The notes: generated by a model from the sequence alone, not told the origin. Positions 8,617 to 17,485 are shown, counted from the first letter of the stretch. The stretch is DNA of 64,000 nt from Butyricicoccus pullicaecorum (GCA_021531865.1 JAFBIW010000001.1:248001-312000), one strand, 5' to 3'. Program-made: numbers and translations.

Positions 8617-9218
8617 AAGATTCTTCTCATCCTCCTCACAGGTTCGGGCTGTGTCTCCTCTTTTTCTTCTCTCCGATACTGTGCCGCGCCGTCGCGGTAC
8701 AGGTTGCCGCCCACGCAGTCCATGGCGACGATAGCGGTGAAGCCGTCGACCGTCAGACGCTTGACCGATTCACAGCCCAGATCATCATAGGCGATGACCT
8801 CGAGACCCTTGATGCTCTCGGCCTTGACCGCGCCCGCGCCGCCGATGGCGACCATGTAAACGCCGCCCGTGCGCGCCATGGCGTCAGCGACCGGCTGGCT
8901 GCGCACGCCCTTGCCGATCATGCAGGTCAGGCCGGCGTCCAGCAGCTTGGGTGCGAAGGGGTCCATGCGGCCCGAGGTGGTCGGGCCGACCGAACCGATG
9001 ACCTGGCCGGGCTTGGCCGGGGTCGGGCCGGCGTAATAGATTGCCGCGCCGTTCAGGTCGAACGGCAGGGGCTCGCCCGCGTCCATCGCGGCCACGATGC
9101 GCTTGTGCGCCGCGTCGCGCGCGGTGTAGAGCGTGCCGGTCAGAGTGACGGTATCGCCCGCGCGCAGCCGGGGCGCGGCGGACTTCAGTTCGTCAGTGTG
9201 CAGATCATAGTGTGCCAT
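8613..9218 (-). CDS. Fumarase/tartrate dehydratase beta-type subunit (TtdB-like)
   Basis: A 201-residue protein matching the C-terminal (beta) part of class I Fe-S hydro-lyases: AGDTVTLTGTLYTARDAAHKRI, YYAGPTPAKPG, GSVGPTTSGRMDPF and IGKGVRSQPV. Class I fumarases normally need an alpha part with the cluster-binding cysteines. No such gene is in the window; the upstream neighbour is a coiled-coil protein 15 bases away and the downstream one is the overlapping hydrogenase. The alpha subunit may be elsewhere, or this protein may have another role. The last 25 residues are charged and Arg/Glu-rich. Confidence 0.88.
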   Translation of the reverse strand: MAHYDLHTDELKSAAPRLRAGDTVTLTGTLYTARDAAHKRIVAAMDAGEPLPFDLNGAAIYYAGPTPAKPGQVIGSVGPTTSGRMDPFAPKLLDAGLTCMIGKGVRSQPVADAMARTGGVYMVAIGGAGAVKAESIKGLEVIAYDDLGCESVKRLTVDGFTAIVAMDCVGGNLYRDGAAQYRREEKEETQPEPVRRMRRIL

Positions 9219-9233
9219 GCTGGTTCTCTCCCT

Positions 9234-10040
9234 TTATTTTCCCGGGCGCAGGCCGCCCAGGACCTCGGCCAGCGTCTTGCCGCCTTCGCGGCAGCAGGCC
9301 GGTTTTTCCTTCTTTTCCGCCGGTTCGGCCGGACGCTCGGGCTTTTTTGTTTCCTCGCCCGCCGGGACGCGACCCATCTGTGCGCTCAGCGCGTCCGCCG
9401 TACCGTCCAGCGTATCGAGCGCGGCCGAGGCTCGCTCGAGCGCGGCGCTGCTTTCCCGCCGCGCGGTCGAGAGCGCCTGCCGGTAGTCCTCCTTGGCCGC
9501 TTCGATGGCCTGCAGGGTCTGCGCGGCCAGCGCCTGCGTCTCCCGCATGAGCTGCTGCGCATCGGCCTCGGCGCGCAGCCGGAGCTCCTCGGCCCGGCCG
9601 TGGGCGCACAGCTCGATGTCGGCCAGCCGGTTGCGCGCCTCGTCATACTCGGCGCACTTGGTGGCCAGCGCGGCGTTCTCGGCGCGCAGCTCCTCGATCG
9701 ACTGCTGGAGGGCGGCTGCCTGCTCCTGCGTCTGGGCGAGCAGGGTGCGCACGTCCGCCGTTTCGGTTTTGGCCTGCTCGAGCTGCTCGCGCAGGGCTTC
9801 GATGGTGCGGTCACGCTCGGCCTGGGCGGCAATCAGCTCGTCCCGTCCGGCGATCAGCGCGGCGGCGGCGCGTCCGGATTCCTCCTTCTCCTGCTCAGCC
9901 TGTGCCAGCGCGGCCTCCCGCTCGGCCAGCGTCTGCTCGGCCTGCGCGCGGCGCGCGGTCTCGGTCTCGATGAAGGCCAGCACGTCCTCCCGCTTGAACC
10001 CAAGCGGCGCCGTGCGGAAGCCCATTTCTGCTTCGGTCAT
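9234..10040 (-). CDS. DivIVA-like coiled-coil protein
   Basis: A 268-residue protein opening with TAPLGFKREDVLAFIE, which resembles the start of DivIVA/GpsB-type proteins (a short globular head with a conserved F/G-x-x-V). It is followed by about 170 residues of uninterrupted Ala/Glu/Arg-rich coiled coil, a Pro/Glu/Lys linker and a conserved-looking tail, GGKTLAEVLGGLRPGK. DivIVA proteins mark curved membranes at septa and poles. It heads the operon with the fumarase-like and hydrogenase genes, an unexpected pairing. The family assignment rests on the short N-terminus, so it is moderate. Confidence 0.65.
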   Translation of the reverse strand: MTEAEMGFRTAPLGFKREDVLAFIETETARRAQAEQTLAEREAALAQAEQEKEESGRAAAALIAGRDELIAAQAERDRTIEALREQLEQAKTETADVRTLLAQTQEQAAALQQSIEELRAENAALATKCAEYDEARNRLADIELCAHGRAEELRLRAEADAQQLMRETQALAAQTLQAIEAAKEDYRQALSTARRESSAALERASAALDTLDGTADALSAQMGRVPAGEETKKPERPAEPAEKKEKPACCREGGKTLAEVLGGLRPGK

Positions 10041-10087
10041 ACGCTCATCCCTCCGCTTCGACCATTCGTTTATTTTTTGACAAATCC

Positions 10088-10116
10088 ATTATAACAAAGC
10101 CTCCCTCAAAACACAA
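10088..10116 (-). promoter_or_regulatory. Promoter of the coiled-coil/fumarase/hydrogenase operon
   Basis: Minus strand -35 TTGTGT (10111-10116), 17-base spacer, -10 TATAAT (10088-10093). The only strong promoter seen upstream of the three genes. Confidence 0.65.
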
Positions 10117-10185
10117 CCGGTTTCTGACCTGCCGGAAAATTTCGGCAAACCCGCCCAAATTCGCGTATGAATTCTCCTGAAACGC

Positions 10186-10214
10186 TTGCAATCCGCCTTT
10201 TCCCGTGCTAAACT
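10186..10214 (+). promoter_or_regulatory. Promoter of threonine ammonia-lyase
   Basis: -35 TTGCAA (10186-10191), 17-base spacer, -10 TAAACT (10209-10214), about 48 bases before the start codon. Confidence 0.6.
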
Positions 10215-10261
10215 GAACCTCAGCTACACTTTTTATGATACAGAAAGCAGGGAACGCAATT

Positions 10262-11473
10262 ATGTTGACTGTCAATGACTTTCAGGCCGCGGCCGCGCGG
10301 CTGAAAAACGTCGTCCACACCATCCCGCTGAGCACCTCCTGCACGTTCTCGGCGATGACCGGCGCGGAGGTCTATTTAAAATACGAAAACCAGCAGAAGA
10401 CCGGCTCCTTTAAGGTGCGCGGCGCATACAACAAGATCATGAAGCGCTACCTCGAGGGCAACCTCAAGGCGGTCGTCGCCTCCTCGGCCGGCAACCACGC
10501 GCAGGGCGTCGCCTTCGCGGCCGCCTCGGTCGGCGTGCCCGCCACCATCGTCATGCCCCGTTCAGCTCCGATCGCCAAGGTCGCCGCAACCCAGGGCTAC
10601 GGCGCCGAGGTCATCCTGCACGGCTCGGTCTACGACGAGTGCTACCAGAAAGCGCTCGCGGTCGTCGAGGAACGGGGCGCGGAGTTCATCCACCCGTTTG
10701 ACGACGAGGATGTCATGGCCGGTCAGGGCACCATCGGTCTCGAAATTCTCTCCGACCTGCCCTTCGTCGATATGATCTTTGTCCCGGCGGGCGGCGGCGG
10801 TCTGCTCTCGGGCGTCGCGGCCTGCGTCAAGCAGATCAACCCCCGCATTCAGGTCATCGGTGTACAAGCCGAGGGCGCGAGCGCCATCGTCGATTCCTTC
10901 CATCAGGACGCGATCCACGCCACCGACACCGCCCACACCATTGCGGACGGAATCGCGGTCAAGACTCCGGGCGGCAAGACGATGGAATATATCAATCAGT
11001 ACGTCGACCAGATGGTCACCGTCTCGGACGCCGAGATCGCCGCGGCCATCCTGCTCCTGCTCGAACGCTGCAAGCAGGTCGTCGAGCCGGCCGGCGCGGC
11101 CTCGCTCGCGGCGGTGCTCAACAAGAAGGTCGATATCGCGGGCAAGAAGGTGGTCTGCGTCCTCTCGGGCGGCAACATTGACGTATCCTTCATCCACAAG
11201 GTCGTCGAAAAGGGTCTGGTCACCCGCCACCGCCACATCAAGTTCTCGACCATCATGCCCGACGTGCCGGGTGCGCTCGAGCGCTTCGCCCACATCGTCG
11301 CCGAGCAGAACGCCAACGTCATCCTGTTCAACCATGACCGTGTTGCGGCCGATCTGGACATCGGCGAGGCAATCATCGAGGTCGTCTGCGAGGTCGGCGG
11401 CGACGAGCACGCCCAGCGTCTGATGAAGGCGCTCAAGCAGAACGGCTACCAGATCTTCAACAAAAACACCTGA
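10262..11473 (+). CDS. Threonine ammonia-lyase with ACT domain
   Basis: PLP enzyme that deaminates threonine to 2-oxobutanoate, feeding isoleucine synthesis or threonine fermentation. The 403 residues include the PLP lysine in TGSFKVRGAYNK (Lys51), SSAGNHAQGVA, the glycine-rich VPAGGGGLLSG loop and a C-terminal ACT-like domain from about residue 325 (MPDVPGALERF). The ATG at 10262 follows GCAGGGA; nine in-frame codons upstream are not conserved-looking. The single ACT domain and length fit the short ilvA/tdcB-like type. The gene is monocistronic, with its own promoter and terminator. Confidence 0.93.
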   Translation: MLTVNDFQAAAARLKNVVHTIPLSTSCTFSAMTGAEVYLKYENQQKTGSFKVRGAYNKIMKRYLEGNLKAVVASSAGNHAQGVAFAAASVGVPATIVMPRSAPIAKVAATQGYGAEVILHGSVYDECYQKALAVVEERGAEFIHPFDDEDVMAGQGTIGLEILSDLPFVDMIFVPAGGGGLLSGVAACVKQINPRIQVIGVQAEGASAIVDSFHQDAIHATDTAHTIADGIAVKTPGGKTMEYINQYVDQMVTVSDAEIAAAILLLLERCKQVVEPAGAASLAAVLNKKVDIAGKKVVCVLSGGNIDVSFIHKVVEKGLVTRHRHIKFSTIMPDVPGALERFAHIVAEQNANVILFNHDRVAADLDIGEAIIEVVCEVGGDEHAQRLMKALKQNGYQIFNKNT

Positions 11474-11486
11474 TCTGATAAACCAT

Positions 11487-11517
11487 AAAAAAAGCCGCGC
11501 GTCCGCGCGGTTTTTTT
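11487..11517 (+). terminator. Terminator after threonine ammonia-lyase
   Basis: GC-rich stem (CCGCGC/GCGCGG) between A-run and T-run; strong and symmetrical. Confidence 0.88.
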
Positions 11518-11556
11518 ATGTACCGATTCTTTACAACATACATAGGAGCTGTTCCC

Positions 11557-12516
11557 ATGCGATATTATCTGGCCCCGATGGAGGGCGTGACCACCGCAGT
11601 CTACCGCACGCAGCACCACGCCTTCTTCGGCGGGGTGGACAAGTACTTCATCCCCTTCATCACGCCCACGACCGACCCCAAATTCACCACCCGCCAATTG
11701 CGCGAGGTTGCGCCCGAACACAACGCCGGACTGCCCGCCGTGCCCCAATTGCTGACCAAGTCGGCGGACGACTTCATCTGGGCGGCGCAGGCCCTGCGTG
11801 CGCTGGGCTACGGGGAGATCAACCTGAATCTGGGCTGTCCCTCGGGCACGGTCGTCGCCAAGGGCAAGGGCGCGGGCTTCCTCGCCCACCCGGACGACCT
11901 CGACCGTTTCCTCGACGCGATTTTCACAGCCGTTCCCGGCCCGATCTCAGTCAAGACCCGGCTGGGATTGCGCGAGGCGGACGAGTTCCCCGCCCTGCTT
12001 CAGATTTACAACCGCTATCCGATCGCCGAGCTGACCGTCCACCCGCGCGTGCGCACCGACTATTATAAGGGCGCGCCCAACCTCTCCGCCTTCTCCGACG
12101 CACTGGCCGAAAGCCGGAATCCGGTCTGCTACAACGGCGACCTCAACAACGTGCACAACTGCGAAGCGCTCACCGCCCGCTTCCCGGCTGTCCCAGCGCT
12201 CATGCTGGGACGTGGTCTGGTGGCCGACCCGGCGCTGGCGCGCAAGGCGCAGGGCGGCGCGGCGGCGGACAGGAAAACACTGGCCGCCTTCCACGACGCA
12301 CTGTACGAGGGCTACTGCCGCGACTTCGGCAACGAGCGCAACGCGGTCATGCGGATGAAGGAATACTGGTCGTATCACATCCACCTCTACAAAAACGGCG
12401 AAAAATACGGCAAACGCATCCGCAAATCGACGAGTGCGGCCGATTACCGCGCGGCGGCCGCCGCCGTTTTCCGCGATCTCGAGCCGCTCCCCGAGGTCAC
12501 CGCAAGCAACTTATAA
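11557..12516 (+). CDS. tRNA-dihydrouridine synthase
   Basis: FMN enzyme that reduces uridines in the tRNA D-loop. The 319 residues open with MRYYLAPMEGVTTAVYR and carry the catalytic cysteine in NLGCPSGTVVAKGKGAG, then SVKTRLG, TVHPRVRTDYYKG and the phosphate-binding MLGRGLVADP. I start at 11557 after ATAGGAGCTGTTCCC; a 13-codon upstream extension overlaps the preceding terminator region. The exact Dus subtype cannot be fixed by eye. Confidence 0.92.
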   Translation: MRYYLAPMEGVTTAVYRTQHHAFFGGVDKYFIPFITPTTDPKFTTRQLREVAPEHNAGLPAVPQLLTKSADDFIWAAQALRALGYGEINLNLGCPSGTVVAKGKGAGFLAHPDDLDRFLDAIFTAVPGPISVKTRLGLREADEFPALLQIYNRYPIAELTVHPRVRTDYYKGAPNLSAFSDALAESRNPVCYNGDLNNVHNCEALTARFPAVPALMLGRGLVADPALARKAQGGAAADRKTLAAFHDALYEGYCRDFGNERNAVMRMKEYWSYHIHLYKNGEKYGKRIRKSTSAADYRAAAAAVFRDLEPLPEVTASNL

Positions 12517-12553
12517 AAGTCAGCACCGCACCATTGCGTCTGCGGCGATGCCT

Positions 12554-12586
12554 AAAAAAAATCCACCCGTTTGGGGTGGATTTTTT
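12554..12586. terminator. Bidirectional terminator (dus and the minus-strand lipoprotein)
   Basis: ATCCACCC and GGGTGGAT flanked by A8 and T6, serving the convergent genes on either side. Confidence 0.88.
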
Positions 12587-12589
12587 GCG

Positions 12590-13009
12590 TTATTTCTTGG
12601 TATTTGCGTTTCCGTTGTTGCCGGTCAGCGCGTCCGCCGTGTTGCCGACCGCGTCGCCCACAGCCCGTCCGGTATCGCCGACCGCCTGACCGACGCCCTC
12701 AGCCGCGCCCGTCAGATCACCCGCGACCGTGCCGTTCGCGGCGTTGTTGCTCGTCGTGCCGTTGTTCGTCGTGCCGTTCGTTCCGGTGTCGTTGTTCGCC
12801 GTGCCGTTTTCCACGTTGGGCAGGTTGCCGGCGTTGTCGCCCGCGCCCGTGACCGTGCCGTTGCCGTTCGTGCCGTTGTCCATCGGTGTGTTATTGTCGG
12901 TCATGCCGTTGTCCGGCCCGGTTCCGTTCGCGTTGGTATTGTTGCGGCAGCCGGCAAACAGCCCAAGGCAGAGCGCCAGCGCCAGCGTCAGTGTCATCAG
13001 TTTTTTCAT
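12590..13009 (-). CDS. Small Asn/Thr/Gly-rich lipoprotein
   Basis: A 139-residue secreted protein with a lipoprotein signal (MKKLMTLTLALALCLGLFAGC, lipobox LFAGC at about residue 21). The rest is low complexity, dominated by Asn, Thr, Gly and Asp, with a short Gly/Ala-rich helical segment near residues 95-127. No known domain is recognised. AAGGAGAAATGCGCT precedes the ATG. It lies 60 bases after the Gx/EetB-like gene on the same strand, so it may belong to that ApbE cluster. A DLTGAA stretch resembles, but does not match, the ApbE flavinylation motif because the modified Thr is Ala. Confidence 0.75.
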   Translation of the reverse strand: MKKLMTLTLALALCLGLFAGCRNNTNANGTGPDNGMTDNNTPMDNGTNGNGTVTGAGDNAGNLPNVENGTANNDTGTNGTTNNGTTSNNAANGTVAGDLTGAAEGVGQAVGDTGRAVGDAVGNTADALTGNNGNANTKK

Positions 13010-13069
13010 AGCGCATTTCTCCTTCCGTTTTGCGCTAGTATCTGATGATTTTGACCGCTCTATACCGCT

Positions 13070-13579
13070 TCAAATTGGCAATTTTTTCAAATGGCCGAGC
13101 ACCGCCGCGCAGACCGCGCCGGTCGCAAGGCCGAGCGGAACGGCGGCGAGCAGAAGCAGGGGCAGATAGCCGATGACGTCGGTCGTACCCAGCACCAGAA
13201 TGGCCGCGCCGATCTGGCCGACGTTGTGCGCCGCCGCGCCCGCGACCGAAATGCCGGGCGTCGAGAACCAGCTCCCCTCGCGCGGGAGCAGCAGGCGCAT
13301 GACGAAAAGCGCCAGTATGCCGCCGAACAGGGAGAACAGAAAGCCGGTCACGCTGCCCATAAAGACCGAAGCCAGCGTGACGCGGACGAAGACGATCGCG
13401 GCGGTCTCGCGTATGCCCAGCTCGTGCAGGGCGAACAGGGTCACGACGTTGGCCAGTCCCAGCTTGACGCCCGGGATGGGTACGACCGCCTGAAGCGGAA
13501 ACATTTTTTCCACCAGCGACAGGACGAGCGCGGTGGCGGTCAGCAGACCGCACAGTGCGATGCGTTTGCTCAGTTTCAC
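13070..13579 (-). CDS. Gx transporter / Hpre_diP_synt_I family membrane protein (EetB-like)
   Basis: A 169-residue integral membrane protein with about five hydrophobic segments. KLSKRIALCGLLTATALVLSLVE, PIPGVKLGLANVVTLFAL and AAAHNVGQIGAA are typical of the family once annotated as heptaprenyl diphosphate synthase component I and now often called Gx transporter. EetB of the Listeria extracellular electron transfer locus belongs here, as far as I recall. I prefer the GTG at 13579, after GGGAGGGAAAACCGC; an ATG at 13615 would overlap the NusG-domain gene. Third gene in the ApbE cluster. Confidence 0.82.
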   Translation of the reverse strand: MKLSKRIALCGLLTATALVLSLVEKMFPLQAVVPIPGVKLGLANVVTLFALHELGIRETAAIVFVRVTLASVFMGSVTGFLFSLFGGILALFVMRLLLPREGSWFSTPGISVAGAAAHNVGQIGAAILVLGTTDVIGYLPLLLLAAVPLGLATGAVCAAVLGHLKKLPI

Positions 13580-13595
13580 GCGGTTTTCCCTCCCT

Positions 13596-13979
13596 TTATG
13601 ACGCGACCGCGTCAAATTCCTGCCCGGCCCCGATCAGCCGGACGACGACCCGGTTGGGCAGGCAGACCGCGAGCTGCCCCGCGCGGGTCAGCGTACCTGT
13701 GCGGACGCAGACCTGATCGGGACAGTCGGACTGGGCGAAATGAACGGTCTTGCCGTCGATTTCGATGACGTTTGTGACCGTCTCGCCCTTGATCGTGATG
13801 GTGTCGTGATAGCCCTCGGCCAGCACCACCCGGCGCACGAGGGTGTCATCCTGCATGATCTCACAGGTCAGCGCGCCCGCGGGCGCGAACAGAAAGGGCA
13901 GTCCGGCTGCCGCCGCCAGCGCGAGCACGCACGCGAAAATCGCCCAATCGCCTGGGCGCAGGCCGAATTTACGAAGCAT
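13596..13979 (-). CDS. NusG domain II protein (EetA-like)
   Basis: A 127-residue protein with one N-terminal membrane segment (residues about 13-32) and an extracytoplasmic NusG-domain-II beta-barrel, including HFAQSDCPDQVCVRTGTL, a paired-cysteine motif seen in this family. It is small and anchored outside the membrane. Its start overlaps the ApbE gene by 11 bases, and the Gx-family gene follows after 16 bases. The combination with ApbE and Gx protein parallels fmnB-eetA-eetB. Function is inferred from that context, since the domain itself is not catalytic. Confidence 0.85.
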   Translation of the reverse strand: MLRKFGLRPGDWAIFACVLALAAAAGLPFLFAPAGALTCEIMQDDTLVRRVVLAEGYHDTITIKGETVTNVIEIDGKTVHFAQSDCPDQVCVRTGTLTRAGQLAVCLPNRVVVRLIGAGQEFDAVAS

Positions 13980-14988
13980 CGGTATACCCCGCTGTCTCGC
14001 CCCGGAAGGTGTACTGTGCGCCCATCGCCGGGGAGGTGTAGATCTGCTTGTCGCTCGTGACGAAGATGGCCTTGAGCTCGTGTTCGCGGGCGAACGCCAT
14101 ACCCTTATCCAGGCCCATGACGAACAGCGCGGTCGTCAGCGCGTCGGCCTCGGTCGAGTCGGCGCTGACAACCGTGACGCTGCGCAGGCCGCTGTCGGCC
14201 GGATAGCCGGTTTCGGGGTCAAAAATGTGGTGATACCGCCTGCCATCCTGCTCAAAAAAACGCTCGTAATCGCCCGAGGTGACGACCGATTCGTCCCGCA
14301 CGGCGACCGCCGCGACGACGTTCGCCTGATCATCCGGGTCGGCCACGCCGATGTTCCACGTGCCCTCTTTACTGTTCGGATTTTCACCATAGCCCAGAAT
14401 GTTGCCGCCCAGTCGGGCCAGCACGGAAACGCCGAGCGTGTCCGCGCACAGGGCGTGCACCTTGTCGGTCGCCCAGCCCTTGCCGATGCCGCCCAGATCG
14501 AGCTGGGCGCCGTTGTGCAGGCAGACCCGGTTGTCCGGGAACAGCTCGATGTTCTGCCAGCCGACCCGGGTCAGCGCATCATCAATATCGGCCTGCGCGG
14601 GCACGGCGGGCGCTTCGGTGCCGATGCCCCAGAGGTCGGACAGGGGTGCGGTCGTCGGGTCGTACGCGCCGTCCGTCCATTCGGCAAACTGCACCGCCCG
14701 CTCGATGGCGGCGTAGGTCTCGTCCGAGACCGTTACGACCATGCCCTCGGCCGCGTTGAGCGCCGAAATCTCGCTTTCCGTCCGGTGGCGGGAGAGCGCG
14801 CGGTCGAGCGCGTTGATCTCCTGCTCGATCGAGGTGGTCAGCGCCTGCGCGGTCTCCTGCTTACTGCCGTAGACCGTGACCGACATAAACGTATCCATCG
14901 CATAGAAATCGCTGCTGGATTCAGCCCGGCCGCAGCCCGCGAGCAGCGCGGCCGCAGCAGCCAGTCCGGCGAGCCATCTTGTTTTCAT
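13969..14988 (-). CDS. apbE: FAD:protein FMN transferase (ApbE), lipoprotein
   Basis: Transfers FMN from FAD to a threonine or serine of target redox proteins outside the membrane. The 339-residue protein has a lipoprotein signal (LLAGC) and the ApbE core: YAMDTFMSVTVYG, the KGWATDK region with DLGGIGKG, and the C-terminal DALTTALFVMG. I start at 14988 after AGGGGAATTTTT; an upstream extension is not signal-like. It leads the cluster with the NusG-II and Gx proteins. No RnfG/NqrC or other flavinylation target is visible in the window, so its substrate is elsewhere. Confidence 0.93.
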   Translation of the reverse strand: MKTRWLAGLAAAAALLAGCGRAESSSDFYAMDTFMSVTVYGSKQETAQALTTSIEQEINALDRALSRHRTESEISALNAAEGMVVTVSDETYAAIERAVQFAEWTDGAYDPTTAPLSDLWGIGTEAPAVPAQADIDDALTRVGWQNIELFPDNRVCLHNGAQLDLGGIGKGWATDKVHALCADTLGVSVLARLGGNILGYGENPNSKEGTWNIGVADPDDQANVVAAVAVRDESVVTSGDYERFFEQDGRRYHHIFDPETGYPADSGLRSVTVVSADSTEADALTTALFVMGLDKGMAFAREHELKAIFVTSDKQIYTSPAMGAQYTFRGETAGYTDAS

Positions 14989-15058
14989 AAAAATTCCCCT
15001 TTCGGGACAAAAAATCGGATTGTAATTCATTATACCACAATACCATAAAGAAGCGGAC

Positions 15059-15089
15059 AAAAAAAGGCGGGTGTTTCCCCGCCTTTTTT
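15059..15089 (-). terminator. Terminator after glnN
   Basis: GGCGGG and CCCGCC with a short loop, T7 on the minus strand. Confidence 0.85.
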
Positions 15090-15102
15090 GTTTGGAGCAA
15101 AA

Positions 15103-17184
15103 TCAGATGTAGAACAGGATATCGCTGTAGGTCGGCATGGGCCACGCGTCCTTGGCGACCAGACCCTCGAGTTCGTCGGCGATCCGGCGGGCTTCCTCCA
15201 TGGCGGGGAGCACCTCGTCGCGGTAATACCGCGCACGGATGCGGGCGATCGACCGCGCCGGCACGCCGGCGGCCTTCTCGGTCAGGGTACGCTCGGCCTG
15301 CGCCAGCGCGGCGGTCTTCTCGGTGATCGTGCGCACGAGCGCAGCCTCGGCCGGGGCGTCCACGCCGATCTGCTTCTTGATCGCAACGCCCTCCGCGACC
15401 TCCTTGGAGTACTTGACGCAGGCGGGCAGGATCAGCTTGCGCAGCATATCCAGCATGGTATGCGCCTCGATGTTGATGGTCTTGCCGTATTCGTCGAGCA
15501 GAATCTCCTCGCGGGAGCCGACCTCGATGGGCGTATAGATGCCGTGACGGGTGAAGAGCTGGAGGTTCTTCTTGTCGGTGTAGTGAGGCAGCGCGTCGGG
15601 CGTGGAGGCCAGATTGTGCAGACCGCGCTTGCCGGCCTCCTTGATCCACGCGTCGTCATAGCCGTTGCCGTTGAAGATGATGCGCTTGTGCGCCCGGATC
15701 TCGCGCTGGATGAGCGCGGTCAGCGCCGCGTCAAAGTCGACGGCCTGCTCGAGCTCGTCGGCGAACTGGCGCAGCTCCTCGGCGACGGCAGTGTTCAGGA
15801 TGGTGTTCGTGCAGGCGACGTTGAAGGCCGAACCGGGCATGCGGAACTCGAACTTGTTGCCGGTGAAGGCAAAGGGCGAGGTACGGTTGCGGTCGGAGGT
15901 ATCCTTGGGGATGTTGGGCAGGACGGAAACGCCGATGTCCATCTTGGTCTTCTTGGCGTCGGTGTAGTCCTCGCCCGAGACCAGCGCGTCCACGACCGCG
16001 CCCAGCTCGTCGCCGATATACATGGAAACGATGGCCGGCGGCGCCTCGTGCGCCCCCAGTCGGTGGTCGTTGCCCGCGCTCGCGGCCGACAGGCGGATCA
16101 GATCCTGATATTCGTCGGTCGCCTTGATGACAGCGGTCAGGAACAGCAGGAACTGCGCGTTCGAGGAGGGCGTGTTGCCCGGCTCGAGCAGGTTTTCACC
16201 CTTGTCGGTCGAGAGCGACCAGTTGTTGTGCTTGCCCGAGCCGTTGACGCCCGCGAAGGGCTTCTCATGCAGCAGGCAGACGAAGCCGTGCTTGTTCGCG
16301 ACCTTCTTCATGACCTCCATCGTGAGCTGGTTGTGGTCGGTGGCGATGTTCGTCGTCTCGAAGATGGGCGCCATCTCGTGCTGGCAGGGCGCGACCTCGT
16401 TGTGCTCGGTCTTGGAGTAAACGCCCAGCTTCCACAGCTCCTCGTCCAGCTCGGCCATGAAGGCCTTGACACGCGGGCGGATCGAGCCGAAATAGTGATC
16501 CTCCATCTCCTGTCCCTTGGGCGCGGGCGCGCCGAACAGGGTGCGGCCGGTCAGGATGAGATCGGGGCGCTTGGCATAATCGCTCTTATTGATGAGAAAA
16601 TACTCCTGCTCGGGGCCGACCGTGGTGGTCACGCGCTTGCACTCCTTGCCGAACAGCTTCAGCACGCGGCAGGCCTGATCGGAGATCGCGTCCATCGAGC
16701 GCAGGAGCGGGGTCTTCTTGTCGAGCACCTGACCGGTATAGGAGCAGAACGCGGTCGGGATGCACAGGGTATTGTCCTTGATGAAGGCGTAGGAGGTCGG
16801 ATCCCACGCGGTGTAGCCGCGGGCCTCGAAGGTGGCGCGCAGGCCGCCGGACGGGAAGGAGGACGCATCCGGCTCGCCCTTGATCAGCTCCTTGCCGGAA
16901 AACTCCATGATGACCGCGCCCTCCGCGCCGGGCGTGATGAAGGAATCGTGCTTCTCGGCGGTCACGCCGGTCATCGGCTGGAACCAGTGGGTGTAGTGGG
17001 TCGCGCCCTTGCTGATGGCCCAGTCTTTCATCGCGTTGGCGACGATGTTCGCGACCGTCTCATCGAGCGGGGTGCCCTCTGTCATCGTCTTTTTGAGCGC
17101 CTTGAACACGTCCTTGGGCAGACGTTCCTTCATGACGGATTCATTGAACACCATACTGCCGAACAATTCGGGTACCTTGCTCAT
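15103..17184 (-). CDS. glnN: Glutamine synthetase type III
   Basis: ATP-dependent synthesis of glutamine from glutamate and ammonia; forms large dodecamers. The 693 residues match the type III family (about 700). Visible are [15 protein letters not shown], the GPEQEYFLI catalytic glutamates, [37 protein letters not shown] and [12 protein letters not shown]. The start at 17184 follows AGGGAGGCAAACC; 60 in-frame upstream codons overlap the promoter and are rejected. The gene stands alone between a terminator and a divergent promoter region shared with dapF. Confidence 0.96.
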   Translation of the reverse strand: MSKVPELFGSMVFNESVMKERLPKDVFKALKKTMTEGTPLDETVANIVANAMKDWAISKGATHYTHWFQPMTGVTAEKHDSFITPGAEGAVIMEFSGKELIKGEPDASSFPSGGLRATFEARGYTAWDPTSYAFIKDNTLCIPTAFCSYTGQVLDKKTPLLRSMDAISDQACRVLKLFGKECKRVTTTVGPEQEYFLINKSDYAKRPDLILTGRTLFGAPAPKGQEMEDHYFGSIRPRVKAFMAELDEELWKLGVYSKTEHNEVAPCQHEMAPIFETTNIATDHNQLTMEVMKKVANKHGFVCLLHEKPFAGVNGSGKHNNWSLSTDKGENLLEPGNTPSSNAQFLLFLTAVIKATDEYQDLIRLSAASAGNDHRLGAHEAPPAIVSMYIGDELGAVVDALVSGEDYTDAKKTKMDIGVSVLPNIPKDTSDRNRTSPFAFTGNKFEFRMPGSAFNVACTNTILNTAVAEELRQFADELEQAVDFDAALTALIQREIRAHKRIIFNGNGYDDAWIKEAGKRGLHNLASTPDALPHYTDKKNLQLFTRHGIYTPIEVGSREEILLDEYGKTINIEAHTMLDMLRKLILPACVKYSKEVAEGVAIKKQIGVDAPAEAALVRTITEKTAALAQAERTLTEKAAGVPARSIARIRARYYRDEVLPAMEEARRIADELEGLVAKDAWPMPTYSDILFYI

Positions 17185-17275
17185 GGTTTGCCTCCCTGAT
17201 ATCGTTGAATTTTTTATTTCACTCTTCTGTTTGCCGCAGGCCGGTCCCTCCGGCGCGGCTGTCTCTGCAAATTCA

Positions 17276-17304
17276 ATTATATGCGCGGGTTCTGCCTTTG
17301 TCCA
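17276..17304 (-). promoter_or_regulatory. Promoter of glnN
   Basis: Minus strand -35 TGGACA (17299-17304), 17-base spacer, -10 TATAAT (17276-17281). It lies in the 301-base divergent region 17185-17485, which holds this promoter, the dapF promoter and no gene. Confidence 0.7.
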
Positions 17305-17411
17305 GCGCATTCGACCTCCCCCGCGCACGGTTTTCAGCAATCGACAATCCGGCGCGCCCCGCACACTTTCTTTCTATGCAATTTGCCCCTTCCCCGGGCT
17401 GTGAAAACCGC

Positions 17412-17440
17412 TTGACGGCACGCGCCAGACCGTTTATGAT
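17412..17440 (+). promoter_or_regulatory. Promoter of dapF
   Basis: -35 TTGACG (17412-17417), 17-base spacer, -10 TATGAT (17435-17440), 46 bases before the dapF ATG. Confidence 0.72.
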
Positions 17441-17485
17441 GAATACATCTGATTTTCCACATTGAAAGGAGCTCGACCCCTTACC

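Noticed and set aside
7120-8790. 556-codon plus-strand frame antisense to the hydrogenase
   Set aside because: Composition (Leu/Asp/Val/His-rich, no domain) is a reverse-complement shadow of a strongly supported gene.
12590-13009. Flavinylated electron-transfer lipoprotein (PplA-like)
   Set aside because: The acceptor threonine is absent (DLTGAA) and no FMN-binding domain is recognisable.
17185-17485. Riboswitch or glnA-type RNA before glnN
   Set aside because: Only two promoters are evident; no conserved riboswitch core was recognised.
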